Assembly (NCBI GenBank): GCA_033675265.1
Contig: JAUJYZ010000637.1
Location: 62,001 to 126,000, forward strand
Direction: 5' to 3'
Length of the DNA: 64,000 nt
Origin: Actinostola sp. cb2023
Lineage: Eukaryota; Cnidaria; Anthozoa; Actiniaria; Actinostolidae
Shown here piece after piece: positions 44,531 through 56,800 of this stretch. Position 1 is the stretch's first letter. Every line of letters begins with the position of its first letter. The position numbers and the translations under genes are program-made. The notes beneath the pieces are model-generated. The model was not told the origin of the DNA, did not search any database, and saw nothing but the letters and a program-made list of their open reading frames with translations.

Positions 44531-44810
44531 ATATATACACTTATTCCAAAAATCGTCCCCGCCGAAAGCAAGAAGCTGACGACAGCAAAGGGCATTGGGA
44601 CTTTCTCCTTATTCATCCGTAGACATTTTGACAACATACATTTTCAAATTGCCGAATAGTTCCAAATGATTGCTATTCAACGCTCGTAGGGATAACTTCT
44701 CAAGTACCACAGATATATTAATTAATTAAGAGATTCCCAAAGTCCTTTGCGGTCGTCAGCTTCTTGCTCGCTGCTTTCGGTCCGGACAACGATTTTTGGT
44801 ATAGGTGTAT
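44531..44810. mobile_element. Inverted-repeat MITE upstream of QTRT2 (280 bp)
   Basis: TATACACTTATTCCAAAAATCG at the left pairs with CGATTTTTGGTATAGGTGTA at the right; the inner GAAAGCAAGAAGCTGACGAC also pairs. It ends about 340 bp before the QTRT2 start codon and may form part of its 5' region. Confidence 0.78.
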
Positions 44811-45150
44811 AATGCTGTCTCGTAAACGGGAATAGCGAAAGCCATAAGTTCTCACGTAGTTTTGAGCGCGCAATGAGTTTTGAGGACCCTATGAACTGAT
44901 AGCATAATATATACTCGTTTTTTTGCAATCAAATTATTAACACTGTCATTTAAACAAAGCTTCGTCACGCTTTTTATAATTTTCGGATGCTTCATTTAGT
45001 TTTTGATTTTCATGCAGTTTTTGTCCAACTCTTTTTGTTCTATTTTTGGGTTACCTGTGTTAAAGCTGTGACTACTGGTCAGTGGTCTTCATATCAGTAC
45101 TGACTTGTGTTGAGTTTCGACTTGAAGAGTACATTCAGTACATGGCCATT

Positions 45151-48100
45151 ATGGAGTTTAAAATCAATTGTACGAGAGGTTCGTGTCGATCAGGAGAACT
45201 TTCAATTGACCGTGTTCCTTTTGAAACTCCCATGTGCTTCATGTATACTCGTTCAGGTACGATACCGCACATTGCAATATGGCACGATCTACTCGAACAC
45301 AACTTGCCCGTGGCTGTACAACTAACTTTACCAACACTGTGAGTATTTCTCCTGATATGATTATCTACTTACTAAATCATTCTTATATTTAAACTGCAAA
45401 AATGCATTTATATTCACAATACAACGACTGAACAAGGGATAGGGGGGCGTTGAGTACTCGAAATATTTTTTTAAATAAAACTATTTACTTAAAAACCTTC
45501 TTTTCGTGATATACTTTTTATATTGAAATAGCAACACGAAGAAAAAGAAAACAATTCTCACGATTAAAACTTTGAAACCAAAAAAAAAGAATCGACCACG
45601 AAGGGACTCGAACCCTCAATCTTCTGATCCGAAGTCAGACGCCTTATCCATTAGGCCACGCGGTCACCAGTAAAATTGTGCATTACTTTTACATATTTTA
45701 TCGGTGTTTTGCACGCTCTAGCGCATATTATTTTCCGCTATTATGCTCTTCATCGTTTTTTTGTATATTTTTTTTACTTCCAGCGTCGATCAACCGAGTT
45801 CTGAATTCACCAAAAAGCTAGATAAAGGAATTCATTCATTTATTGGTGGCAAGGTTTGTACACAGGGTACCCAAAAACTATGTTGCCTTTTATAGAATGC
45901 CCAATAATAAAAGCTATAGTATACTCAATCAACAGACTGTATTTATAGGTTCTAAGCTTTCTTACTATACAAGACCCTGGTGTTGACCAGCCTGTAGGAT
46001 ACAATGAGGACAAAGCAGTATCAGTATGGGCTGCTGGGGGTAGGAGAAAGGTACTTTACAGTCAAACCAGGTCACGCGTGCCCCCCTAGAGTCCATTATG
46101 GGAGGTTTTACGTGTGACGTAGTGGCCGTCAAGATCTACAAAACGTTCGAGCCTAACTTTCAAAGTCTGTTAGTTTTTCTTCAAGCAACTAGATGACATT
46201 TGTTTGTTTGTTTATAAGTAACTTATATTTGGTATATTTGACAGATATTTAGACTTCACCGATCTAAAATTGAAGTTTTGAGCAAGTAAAATGACGGTTT
46301 GACGGCCACTCGCGACATATTTTGACGTCAGAAAAAGATTCCATAAAACCTCCCATTGACTTTGTTATTTTAAAATTGATTTGATTTTTCGTTTTGAACT
46401 TCGATTATTGTGAACAAACATTTCAATATTCAAAACAAGAATAATTTTACCCCTAATAAGGGCAGACACACAACACGTACGGGCTGCCTGTGTGTCTGCC
46501 CTTAATTAGGGGTAGCGTTTGTTTTCTTAATCCAATCAGCAATCGAATTTTCAAATTATTCTTGTTTTGAATATTGAAATGTTCGTTCGCAATAATCGAA
46601 GTTCAAAGCGAAAAATCAAATCAATTTTCAAATAACAAAGTCAATAATGGACTCTAGGGGGGCATGCGTGACCTGGTATGACTGTAATTACTATGGTCTA
46701 CATGCATTAGACAGATGGACAGACAGACAGACAGGCCTACAGATAGATAGATAGACATATCATACCATAGAGTGCAAATATTATATCCGTGAAATAGTTA
46801 ACTAAATAGCAGTTTTTTATTGTCTAACAAGACGCTCAATTAGCGTATATTAAAAAGGATAATGCGGTAGCCGAAATGATATGCCTGTAGGCTTACAACC
46901 AAACAAATCAAGACGCGTCCCGTAGCTAGACAAAGTCTCAGACAAGTGGCCGAATTTCGTAGTGACCTCAACACAACAAGATATGTGCAGGCCGACGTTA
47001 TCAGAACCATCTAAGCATGAATATACGTCCCAAGTACGTACTTCAGACGAAACTCGACGATTCGCAGATCTCTATCTCTGCTCACCGACACACACGATAG
47101 TTTTGGAGTTCATTTGATATGCTTTTGAGTTCATTTGATTTGCTTTTGAGTTCATTTTTTGATGAGTTCGTGGAACGGCCCTTTCAAACGCTCGACGAAG
47201 ATTTAGAGTATGCGTATGTAGTATCGTGTTGGTTGGTTGGGGTTCCTGTGGTGAGTTCTGTTCGCTAAACCATGCGAATTTGCCGTTTTTAGGTTGAAAT
47301 GTTAAAGGGATTTTAGGAGGTTTTAGTTTCCAATAAAGTGTCAAAACAAACTTTATTCGTCCTTCTTTTCAGCTGTGTGTGTCGTTTCTTCGTACGGGGT
47401 GTTTTAAGCGAGTTATTTGACATTTCCTGGTGGTGGGTTTCACGTCCATCGTGCACAGGTAGCCCAAGCTCACTGTTTGTGGCTATTTACTAGAGATATA
47501 TGTGACTAAACGAAACATGGAATAAAATCGTTGAATCTTATTAAAATCCAATAAGACTTACATGGTGTCTTCTTTATATACTTGGTTATCCTCCTGCTGA
47601 GTTACAGCGAATTTCGTTAAGGTTTAGCTGCTTTTCCCTTGCCACTCATAAGAGGAGGAAAGGTAGGAAGCGAACGCCGCCAAGACGCCATCGCCATATA
47701 TCTGTATGTAATGCGGCTCATGAACTGATTTCCCATCCATCCTTGCGGTCTCAGCTTCTATCATTTATGATTTTCAACCCGACAACGATTATGCAATTAG
47801 CTATATACAGACAGACAGATGAACAGAGACATGCTGACAGATAGACGACAGACAGACAGACAGACAGACAGGTTACACAAACGGACTGACAGATAAACCG
47901 AGTAGGCAGAAGTATAGACAGATGGACCCGCGAACTGAAGAAAGACAGACTTATAAGGACAGACTGAGTAAACTACAGATAGGCAGGAATTTTAGGTAGC
48001 GTAGGCTGGCAGGCAAACATTAGGCAGGCAGGTAGACAGACAGATGGAATGACTGACAGATATAAAAGTGGCTGGACAGAAAGATAGGTAAAGAAATGAA

Positions 48101-51100
48101 TGAATGAAAGAATGAATGGACGAATGAATGAATGGATGAATGAATGGACGAATGAATGAATGAATGGATGAATGAACGAATGAATGAAAGAATGAATGAA
48201 TGGATGAATGAATGAATGAATGAACTTTAGTTGTAAATCTTTATATATTTTGTTATTTCCTTGTTTTAGATTGATGTACAACATTTCACATCAACTGTAG
48301 ATGCGTTCAGGCCAAACATAGTTGAATGCCTGTGCGATACAATCCCTTATAATGGACAATCAGCAAAGAGAATCAAAAAATCTGTCGACAGGACTTTGAG
48401 ATTTCTTGATGAGATTGTAGAACACAAAGAAGTAAATAAAGTAAGTGAAATTTAAAGTGGCAAAATAATTTTTCAAAAACTTTGACACAATCAATTTCTA
48501 AATTTCTAGCATGCTGATGATTGGTTAATTTTTATCATCATTAAGAGGACAGACAGACATATAAATGATGCCTTAAATATTCTATGACATACTTTCTCTT
48601 AGAAAAAGTTAGAAAGTCTGCATTTAATTTGTCTCCGTTTCAGTTTGGTTATTGTAAAAAGCAAATTGACATCTAATTCAATTATTTTGTTAAATGGTTG
48701 AGTTGTTGAGATGGGATTTGTCATTATGTCATGAATGAATGGATATCAAAATGAACAAAAGATTAACAGATAACAGATGGGTACAAACCTAACAAACTCA
48801 GATATCAAACCACAATTATTAATAAAAGTATGTTTGCCAAATCCATTGTATACAGGAATTACAGTGTCATTTACTTGGTGCAATAGAGGGTTCAGATTCT
48901 ATCAATGAAAGACTTAGATCTGCTAAGGAAACTTCAACACGTCCAGTAACAGGTACAATGCATTTTAACTGAGACGTTTTGTTTTCTAAGATGGAGGAAC
49001 TGCAGAATATCTCTACGTGACACGTAGACACGTTTCCGCTGTGGCATTGGTATAGAGTCGTTTTCATATGAGTGGGAAGTAGTTACGGTACGGTTCGTGC
49101 CGTACTGTGACTGTATCGTGCCATCATCATGCCGTATCCAAGCATTCTGATTGGTTGAGCGATGATTTTGTGCGCTGTGATTGGTTGAATACAATGTCAG
49201 CTTCGATACCGTACCGTGACCGTAACTCCGTGCCGTAGGTTTCCCACTCATATGAAAACGACTCTACCATTTCTTCATACTGCGATGGATACGCCGCGTC
49301 TACGCCGGGCAGAGTATTCTGCAGTTGAGCCTCTGAGTGGGCTTTGTATGCTGAAATAAAACTGCTTGAACATACCGTAGTTAACATTAACTATGGATTG
49401 AATGATGTGTGAACTGAGCAAAGTTCCCATGGGAATGGCTCTACTGGATAGCAAACAAACTTTGAAGGCGTTGCCATTTTAGAAAGATCGACAATCAACT
49501 TACTGATACCTATGCATGCTCGAGAGTCCAGCGGTGCGCCGTGCGGGCTCGGATGAAACATTTCATCCGAGCCCGCGCCGAAGAGCACCGCTGGATTCTC
49601 GAGCATGACTGATACCTTGCACGCAAGCATCTTTACAGTGTGGACACTCGAACCGTGAACACTTCAAGTTTTTTTCGAACTTTTTTTTTCGAACTTTCTA
49701 TTGCCTCATCGCCTCTCAAATGGAGCATTGAGTTTAAATGCACTTAGTAATCAAAATAAATCATTTTTCTGATCAATTTGCTCGATCGATAATTATGTGT
49801 TAGAAAAAACCTAAGTGTTCACGGATCGAGTGTCCATACTGTAAATATGCAACACCACAGTTTTTGCCATCCATCCAGTGATTATTTTATATTACATATT
49901 TCCATCCAATGAGGTTCACAGATTTCTATCACAGTTCTCTATCTGTAATTTGTAGGTTTTGTGTTGGAAGGCTTTAATGACTGTTCTGATGACTGGACAA
50001 ACCTGTTAGCTCAAACAACGGTATGAATGATAATAACATTATTTAGGAAGAGGCCTAGAGTTACAAACCGTTACCCAAGTAGTTACTTTTCAGGTGGCAT
50101 TCGAGGCTGGGAGTCAGTAGGTCAGGCCTCACACACCGGGAACTCTGTGTCCTACTCTTAGTCGAACAGTGGTGTGGCGGGTTCTTTTGTGTTCCTTCCG
50201 TTCAATGTCATGGAGTGTGGAGAGAGTGGAGACCGCCATGTAACGTGGTTATCCGAGCCATGGAAAGGTCTAACCAATTGTACATCTATAATTACACAGG
50301 CAGCACCTTCTCTAAGGACCCCAAAGTATTTGATGTGTTAGATATTTGAGTTGGTACTGTACATGTACCTTGTTAATGATTTCTGTGTTTCATGTTGCAG
50401 TCTGAGCTACCTGAGGGTAAACCTCGATTCATTCAAGGTATATCCACACCAGGTAAGCATGAATAGAACGAACATTTGGTTTTTCTGAATTATAGTCACT
50501 GTCCAAACTTCAACACTTAAAGATGGAGGGGAGAGAGAGAGGCTGGTAGTGCTGAGAAGAGAGAAAGGAAGAAGAGATGTGGGATAAAAATGTGTCATGC
50601 ATTTTCTTGTGTAAAGTTTAACTTTGGATTTCAGATGATATCATCAAGGCTGTTGAATGTGGTATTGACGTATTTGATTCAAGGTAACGTAAACTACTCA
50701 CTTTTCGAAAAATAATACTCTCTAAAGAAATTACCATAGCTTCTGTCCAGTCAAACCGACCCATCCCTTCGATTCAGTCAGTTCTCAATTGAAAATTGAT
50801 AAATGGAGGTGGTCGGTTGGAGAGGTTTGACTACAACGGCTTTGATCCGATTGATGTATTTATGTGGTCGCTTTGGAGAGGTGGTCGGTTGGAGAGGTTT
50901 GACTGGTCGGTTTGACTAAATGGAAAGCGCTTCGATCCGATTGATGTATTTCTGTGCCAGTGAGTCATTGATTTCTGATGCAAATTTAATGTTTTCTTTC
51001 AGTTTTCCTTATCAAGTAACCGAACGAGGTTGTGCATTGATATTCCCGTCACAAAACAAGAGATTTAAACCCGAACTGAATTATGCAACTCAAGACATTG

Positions 51101-52475
51101 ATACAAATACCGAGAACAACGAAAACGCTATTCCACCTAACAAACAAACCAACGAGACTAAAATAATAGAAGATGACGAGAATGCTGTGTCACGTGGGAG
51201 TGAATACGAAATTAATCTACATGACGTCAGGTGAGTTTGAGAATGCTGTCACGTGGGAGTGAATACGACAATAATCTACATGACGTCATGTGAGTTGGAG
51301 AATGCTGTGTCACGTGGGAGTGAATACGAAATTAATCTGCATGACGTCAGGTATGTCACGTGGGAGTGAATACGACTATAATCTACATGACGTCAGGTGA
51401 GTTGGAGAATGCTGTGTCACGTGGGAGTGAATACGAAATTAATCTGCATGACGTCAGGTATGTCACGTGGGAGTGAATACGACTATAATCTACATGACGT
51501 CATGTGAGTTGGAGAATGCTGTCACGTGAGAGTGAATACGAAATTAATCTGCATGACGTCAGGTGAGTTGGAGAATGCTGTGTCATGTGAGACTTGGACG
51601 CCTAAGTTGAGTTGAAATTTACAGGCTTCCAGTCTTATTTTTGAAAACGCTCACTCGTGTATGAATTATTCCACAGGTTCAGTAATGACTTAAGTTCAGT
51701 AGATCGATGTGGATGTTACTGCTGTACAAATCATTCGCGGGCATACATTCATCACCTTCTCGTCACCAAGGAGATGCTAGCAGGGGTGCTGCTTATGACG
51801 TAAGTACAATTTACTCTGAATTAAGAAAACGATGGACGCACAAATGACCGCTAACGCTTCTATATAATTCTGTATATATTTGATTTTATCTCTACCGGGA
51901 CCAAGGGGAGGGGATAAGGGCTTCGGAAGAGAGATGGTTGGCAGGAGTTACATAGAGTCGTTTTCGTATGAGTGGGAAACCTACGGCACATGGCACGGCA
52001 TTGATGTCACTGCTTGAACCAATCACAGCGCGCGAGATGACTGTTCATCCAATCAGAATGCTTGCACACGGTACTGTCACGATCACGGCACGGAACGTCC
52101 GTGCCGTGAGTTTTTCACACTCATACGAAATCTGCTCTATGTTGGGCTCCCTGCGGGTGCGTCTTTCGGGACGTGCACAGGGAGCCCAACATAATACGTT
52201 TCTACGCACAGGGAGCCCAACAGTGTATGCGCGCGCGCTCTACCACAGGAAACCCATAAAAACGCGCGCATACAAATAAATGTTTTTACTTTAGCCTCAG
52301 AAGCAATGGTTGGACTGCCTGTGCTCTATCATGAGACATTTCCCGGCGTTTTTTAATCCATACCTTTTATTGTAGACACAATCTACACCAGTACTACAGA
52401 TTATTTGAGAACATTAGACGAGCCCTGGATGATGATTGCTGGCAAGATTTCAAAAGTCGCTTTAATGGGAGGTAA
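45151..52475 (+). CDS. QTRT2: Queuine tRNA-ribosyltransferase accessory subunit 2
   Basis: Non-catalytic partner of QTRT1. The heterodimer exchanges guanine 34 for queuine in tRNA His, Asn, Asp and Tyr; in mammals it associates with the mitochondrial surface. Coding exons: 45151-45338, 45784-45853, 45949-46050, 48270-48440, 48856-48952, 49956-50020, 50401-50452, 50635-50683, 51003-51230, 51677-51799, 52376-52475. All phases agree, giving 414 aa (human 415). Motifs: [74 protein letters not shown], and the zinc site RCGCYCC with [11 protein letters not shown] and a later His in MTHN. The start MEFKIN aligns with the family; an in-frame ATG nine bases upstream (45142) is an alternative. Confidence 0.95.
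45593..45665 (-). tRNA. tRNA-Arg (anticodon UCG)
   Basis: A complete 73-nt cloverleaf on the minus strand. The acceptor stem GACCGCG pairs with CGTGGTC, with discriminator G. The D arm region is TGGCCTAATGGATAAGGC, the anticodon arm CTGACTTCGGATCAG with anticodon TCG, and the T arm GAGGGTTCGAGTCCCTTC. The A box and B box are intact. Nine T residues (45,580-45,588 read on the minus strand) form a Pol III terminator a few bases past the 3' end. It lies antisense inside QTRT2 intron 1. Arg tRNA is not a queuosine substrate. Confidence 0.97.
46059..46684. mobile_element. TA-flanked MITE (626 bp) abutting a QTRT2 splice donor
   Basis: CAGTCAAACCAGGTCACGCG and TGCCCCCCTAGAGTCCAT are mirrored at 46,640-46,684, with TA on both flanks. 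The element starts nine bases after the end of QTRT2 exon 3 (46,050), leaving the donor GTACTTTA. An internal hairpin (TAAGGGCAGACACAC, about 46,450-46,515) sits in the centre. Confidence 0.85.
46685..48269. other. QTRT2 intron 3 remainder with simple repeats
   Basis: No exon. It contains GAGTTCATTTGAT repeats at about 47,107-47,157 (also at 63,936-64,000), a solo copy of the 6195-10617 terminus at about 47,699-47,811, GACA runs (about 47,810-47,870), and an array of GAAT/GAATGAATGGAT units (about 48,090-48,230) just before exon 4. The Ser-Phe-Ile-His frames are repeat artefacts. Confidence 0.7.
49053..49266. mobile_element. MITE family GAGTCG, copy B (214 bp)
   Basis: TAGAGTCGTTTTCATATGAG and the inverted CTCATATGAAAACGACTCTA delimit it. 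It is the most complete copy in the window. Its interior carries CGTGCCGTA words and CCAAT-type motifs. QTRT2 intron 5. Confidence 0.88.
49515..49607. repeat. Long hairpin, ~44-bp arms
   Basis: CATGCTCGAGAGTCCAGCGG and GGGCTCGGATGAAA are mirrored with a few mismatches. It is more GC-rich than its surroundings. QTRT2 intron 5. Confidence 0.85.
49636..49841. mobile_element. Tc1/mariner-like MITE (206 bp)
   Basis: CAGTGTGGACACTCGAACCG then TGAACACTT on the left, the inverted partner on the right, TA flanks on both sides. QTRT2 intron 5. Confidence 0.82.
51178..51600 (+). repeat. Tandemly amplified QTRT2 exon end with splice donor, CRE and E-box
   Basis: The last ~53 bases of QTRT2 exon 9 plus the start of intron 9 recur about seven times (units of roughly 47-61 bp, last one partial). 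Units contain GTCACGTGGGAGTGAATACGA and ATGACGTCA followed by a donor-like GTGAGT or GTATGT. Donor-like sites lie at 51231, 51290, 51351, 51397, 51458, 51504 and 51563. Every full unit carries TGACGTCA (CRE) and most carry CACGTG (E-box). Reading past the first donor gives a TGA at once (GTCAGGTGA), so only the first donor keeps the family frame. Confidence 0.92.
51677..51799 (+). CDS. QTRT2: QTRT2 zinc-binding exon
   Basis: It encodes residues ~341-382 including Cys352, Cys354 and Cys357 of CGCYCC (numbered from the MEFKIN start). The fourth ligand, His383 in MTHN, is built across the next splice junction. All four zinc ligands of the family are preserved. Confidence 0.93.
51953..52139. mobile_element. 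MITE family GAGTCG, copy C (187 bp)
   Basis: TAGAGTCGTTTTCGTATGAG at the left; the right end CTCATACGAAATCTGCTCTA is slightly eroded. It lies in the last QTRT2 intron. It abuts a hairpin of GTTGGGCTCCCTG (52,142-52,193), whose arm word recurs again at 52,198-52,210. Confidence 0.85.
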
Positions 52476-53706
52476 CGGTGAAATGTAAGGAATCCAACGC
52501 ATGCGCACTACAGTTGGGAACATTTTCGGAGCAAATCACAAATAACTGAACGATTTTACCACAAGTTTTGGTTTATTCACCGTTGAAACACTGGAACACT
52601 CAGAGTTATTATTATATATTAATAAATACTATACAATCAAGCAATGACTGATAGCAAGAAACGCCAGCCTCGTTCTCGCGCTCTCAACAACAATAATAAT
52701 TTTGCTCTACCCTAGTCCTCCTCTTCCCTTCTTGGCGAAGGAGGAGAGCCTGGGATCGAATTGGGAGGGGCATCTTTCTATTTTACAGGATATGCTAAGT
52801 ACGACCATACTTTTCTTTATTCTACTAACCAGCCAATCAGAGCGAGTATTATATCTCCATTATTTTATATAATAAATAATATAAAATACAAAAATCATTC
52901 CCAAATGTATATGTTCACACGTGAATTTGAAAATAAAATCTAATGACGCTGAATTATGATTCGAAATTACGTCACAAGTTATAGTACTATATCTATATAC
53001 ACGATAGAGGTCAGCGGTTAGCTTTATATAGTTAGATAGTGTAGTTGCTATGGTGATAAAATATAAATATTCCTGGCACCCATAATACCGTACGGTATAT
53101 CAATCAAAGAATAAGTCTGTTCTCTAAACAATAAAAATGACTATACATCGTCACGTTGAGCTTGGCTCTATGACAGTACTATACATGTACAAGCGTACAT
53201 AGATACGCTGTTAGAATAAACAGAAACGGTTAAAAAATATAATCATATACGGAAGACGCACCAGAGAAGACGTGGTGATTCACCTGCTCTCTCTGTAAAT
53301 AATCTTCGTTTTGATAGAATTTATTCAAGTTGATGTGAAAGTAGTCATGGTACGGAACACTTTAGTGGCTTCTTTGTGGAACCAATCACAGGCTTAGAAA
53401 CTTTGTCTAGTCCATTTGTATTACGTCAGTAGACGCGGCACTGATACGTTTTATCAAATCACTCAAAAACTTCATTTAACTTGCTTACTTGTATCACGTG
53501 ACTTGTCTTGCGAGCCCATGATGCTTTTCGCGCACAAAGTATTTTCGTAGACTACGAAAATCTAATTTGGAAAATTTCATCCTTCACCAAAAATCCATAT
53601 TAATATATAGTTTTAGTAGGTGCATGTACATTTTAAACACAAAATCAAGACATTGGCGCAAGGCATCATGGGTACAGACACAGGGCCTTTAAGTTGTACA
53701 TTCTTG
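52476..53706. other. Space between convergent QTRT2 and PDZ-protein genes
   Basis: It should hold the 3' UTRs of both genes. It is AT-rich, with no coding signal. A word pair related to 13,650-13,685 (CCCATGATGC, CAAGGCATCATGGG) flanks 53,514-53,692 and suggests another eroded inverted-repeat element. Confidence 0.5.
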
Positions 53707-53880
53707 CTAGGGATCCTTGACTACTAATTCTAGTGTTTTGGTGTCTGGGTCGGAGTAGGCCTGGCGTAGTGTCAGCACAGTCATTGCGTTGGTCATGCCT
53801 TTGACTGGTGCCTTGTTGATCTGGCACACTTCCTGGCCTGCTCGTAGTTTACCACTCAGATGTGCAGCATAGGGTCCTTC
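53707..53880 (-). CDS. Last exon: second half of the PDZ domain
   Basis: It encodes EGPYAAHLSGKLRAGQEV to VVKDP then stop, covering strand C to strand F of the PDZ fold (GPYAAHLSGKLRAGQEVCQI). The acceptor AG is at 53,881-53,882. An intron of 3.8 kb separates it from the first half; the domain is split at VK|EG in phase 0. Confidence 0.88.
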   Translation of the reverse strand, partial: EGPYAAHLSGKLRAGQEVCQINKAPVKGMTNAMTVLTLRQAYSDPDTKTLELVVKDP

Positions 53881-56800
53881 CTAATAGGGAACAATTATTA
53901 TTATTAACACACTTGATATAAATGGAAGTTTTCTAAAAAAATATTTGTGTGCAACGTAGCCTAGAAACCCTTACGTAGCAACAAGGCATCCCTTTTTTTG
54001 TTCTTCTTTTTTTTTTGGACAAAAGAAGTTGGACATAATGTAAAGTACACAGTTTTACATTTTGAATCATTGTTTCTGCAAATATGTGTATTTTTTTTCC
54101 TATTATAAATGCATTTATGGCAGCCATCTTGCATTGTAACCAGGCTTTTTTAATAATAAGGCGAGGAGCACATGCAAGTTGATTACTTCTATAGACCGAA
54201 TGCAATAATGGCGTCCAATTTCAATAGACCTTTTTCGAGATGCGATGGTCACTGTCCAAAGTATCGCGGGCGAGCGTGGAAACGAGGCATATTCGGGCAA
54301 GAATACAAATCCTTTTCATCGTAAGAAAATGATAAAAGCTCCATATTTTGTGCGATATTGCCTTTCCACGAAGAATTCAAGTGTCTCACCTGTTTCTTTA
54401 CGATGTCAACAATGTATCAGCCGCCTGTATAGCAATGACTTGGCATTCTTGTAGATTTTTGGCTGTGAATTGAACACCGAACGTAAGATACAACTCGATG
54501 TCCCAGGTAACACAATTTTCCGTAGAACTAACAAGTAAACTCTACGTTTTTTAAACAGTACACTGCCTGATTTGAAAGAATATCTCTCGTACTTGGGAAT
54601 ACCAACGCGGTACAATAATAGAAAGGTTTATTTATGCAATGGAAAAACTTGTTGATCATATAAGCTTACTCTAGCCGCCATCCAGTCTTGGCAAAGAAAA
54701 TCGTGATATGAACAAATTGCAAAGAAACATCACCAAGATAACATTCATTTACCATTATAAATCACTAACTTAAAGACTGGCTGGACTAAAAATCTCACTC
54801 ATGCACCGTACTATCTACAACTTCAGTAACTGATGCAGCCTGTTCACACAAGCCAATTTAATGTTCGGTGTTTTCACAGCCAAAAACACTACAGTAATGC
54901 ATTGTTGACATCGTAAAGAAACAGGTGAGACACTTGAATTCTTCGTGGAAAGGCAATATCGCACAAAATATGGAGCTTTTATCATTTTCTTACGATGAAA
55001 AGGATTTGTATTCTTGCCCGAATATGCCTCGTTTCCACGCTCGCCCGCGATACTTTGGACAGCGACCATCGCATCTCGAAAAAGGTCTATTGCCATCGTT
55101 CTGGACTGACTAGCCTCGTGTTCATGTGGAAACACAAAAGCATGTTCACCTGTATGAGAGGCTAGTCAGTCCAGAACAATGGCGATTGAAATTGGACGCC
55201 ATTATTGCATTCGGTCTATAAAAGATATCTTACTGATGGCGGTATTTCCTAGAAATTCAGTATTTAATCAGTGATGTAATGTAATCCCCTGGACGTGCAG
55301 CACCATAACTCTAAGTGCCGTGCAGGCCTTTGGTATACAGTTACGTTACAAGCATAAACCTAAGTGCAGTGAGTGCCCCCACTACTATAGACCGAATGCA
55401 ATAATGGCGTCCAATTTCATTCGGTGTATTGATGTAGCTTGGCAAAGCATGCACGATGGTTGCTATGGAGACCCCGTGCATACTGCCATACTTCACTTAG
55501 TTTGGTTCAGTCGAAGTTGGAACTTATAGGATTTGTGTCATTGATGTTATGCGTGGTTATCGTTGCAGGATTTTTTTAAAGTGCGACATTTTATGTGTTA
55601 TTTTGTTCTAGCTTTAATGCTAAGTTATTGTTATTGATAGCAATAGATAAGTAAAGTACGATGGAGACGAATAGCCTCTTTCCTTTACATTACATGCTCT
55701 ACGAAAAACCCACAGAGGGTAAGTCTACGATGTGCTCTTCGTCATGCATAAGTACTAAGAGCGTTGGCATCGAAAATGACACAAGTACATGACATGGTTA
55801 TGAGACCTTATGACTTGCATGTTTTGCCATCACCAAGTGAACCGCTGAGCAGTATTACTGATTGCTCATGCTCGTGCAGAGACATGCAGACGTACGTACA
55901 ATTTTTCGGAAGAAATACTTCATCGAGTAGAGTTGCTGCAAACTTTGGTTTCCACATAATGCGGCCACTTCGACGATGCTAGTTAAAGTAAGAGCATGGT
56001 TATTATCACTCCAGCACAGGGTGGAGACGGCAGAGGAAGAAGATACAGGAACTGGGACAGGGCCCGCAGAGCAAGCTTAAAAGTGGTGCCTAAAAATGAT
56101 GCCTTGGTTAGGGAAGCACTACATCACCCACGATACCATTTTTTTAATTTCCTTAACCATTTTACTACCTGTGGACAAAAGAAAGTGGTGGGGCTATAGC
56201 CCTACCAGCTCCTCCCCCTCCGTGGACCCTGTGGGAGGGGTAGAGGATGACGAAGAAGAAGAAGAAGAGCTAGGACATGGAGATACAGGCGAGAAAGAGG
56301 GGGATGAGAAATATACCTCTAGCTTCGTATGTAAATTGCCCATTTGTAAACATGGTGTTCTCTGGAGAATTAGTCCTTTCAATATGAACGAATACATTTC
56401 AGAAATATAAGGGAACAATTCTCCAGAGAATATCATGTTTACATCGCATGGTTTGAAATGGGCAATTTACATACGAAGCTAAAGAGGTCTATTGGTGCAG
56501 TCGTTTGACTGCTATGCAAGGACCTGTCTATACACGAAAGGCTTGACGATATTCTACGTGTACACACTGGAATACAGCATCATATCGCTTGGTTCTTATT
56601 AAATCTCTCAAAGTTATTAACGAGTGGGTCTTCAAAAACTGCTCCTAAGGCTAAGAGGATGGCCGATGACTGGAACGCCCAATGACAAGACTCGAGACGC
56701 TTCTCCTTTGACCAAATATAACAGGTATCATACTCAAAAAACAACTGCTATATTTGAGCTTATCCAGTAATAATTAATGTTTGTTGTTTCATTGATGGGT

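Noticed and set aside
55660..56410. Series of plus-strand frames with an acidic run, considered as an intronic gene
   Set aside because: Short, broken into several phases, no recognised domain and no consistent splice sites; recorded only as intron content.
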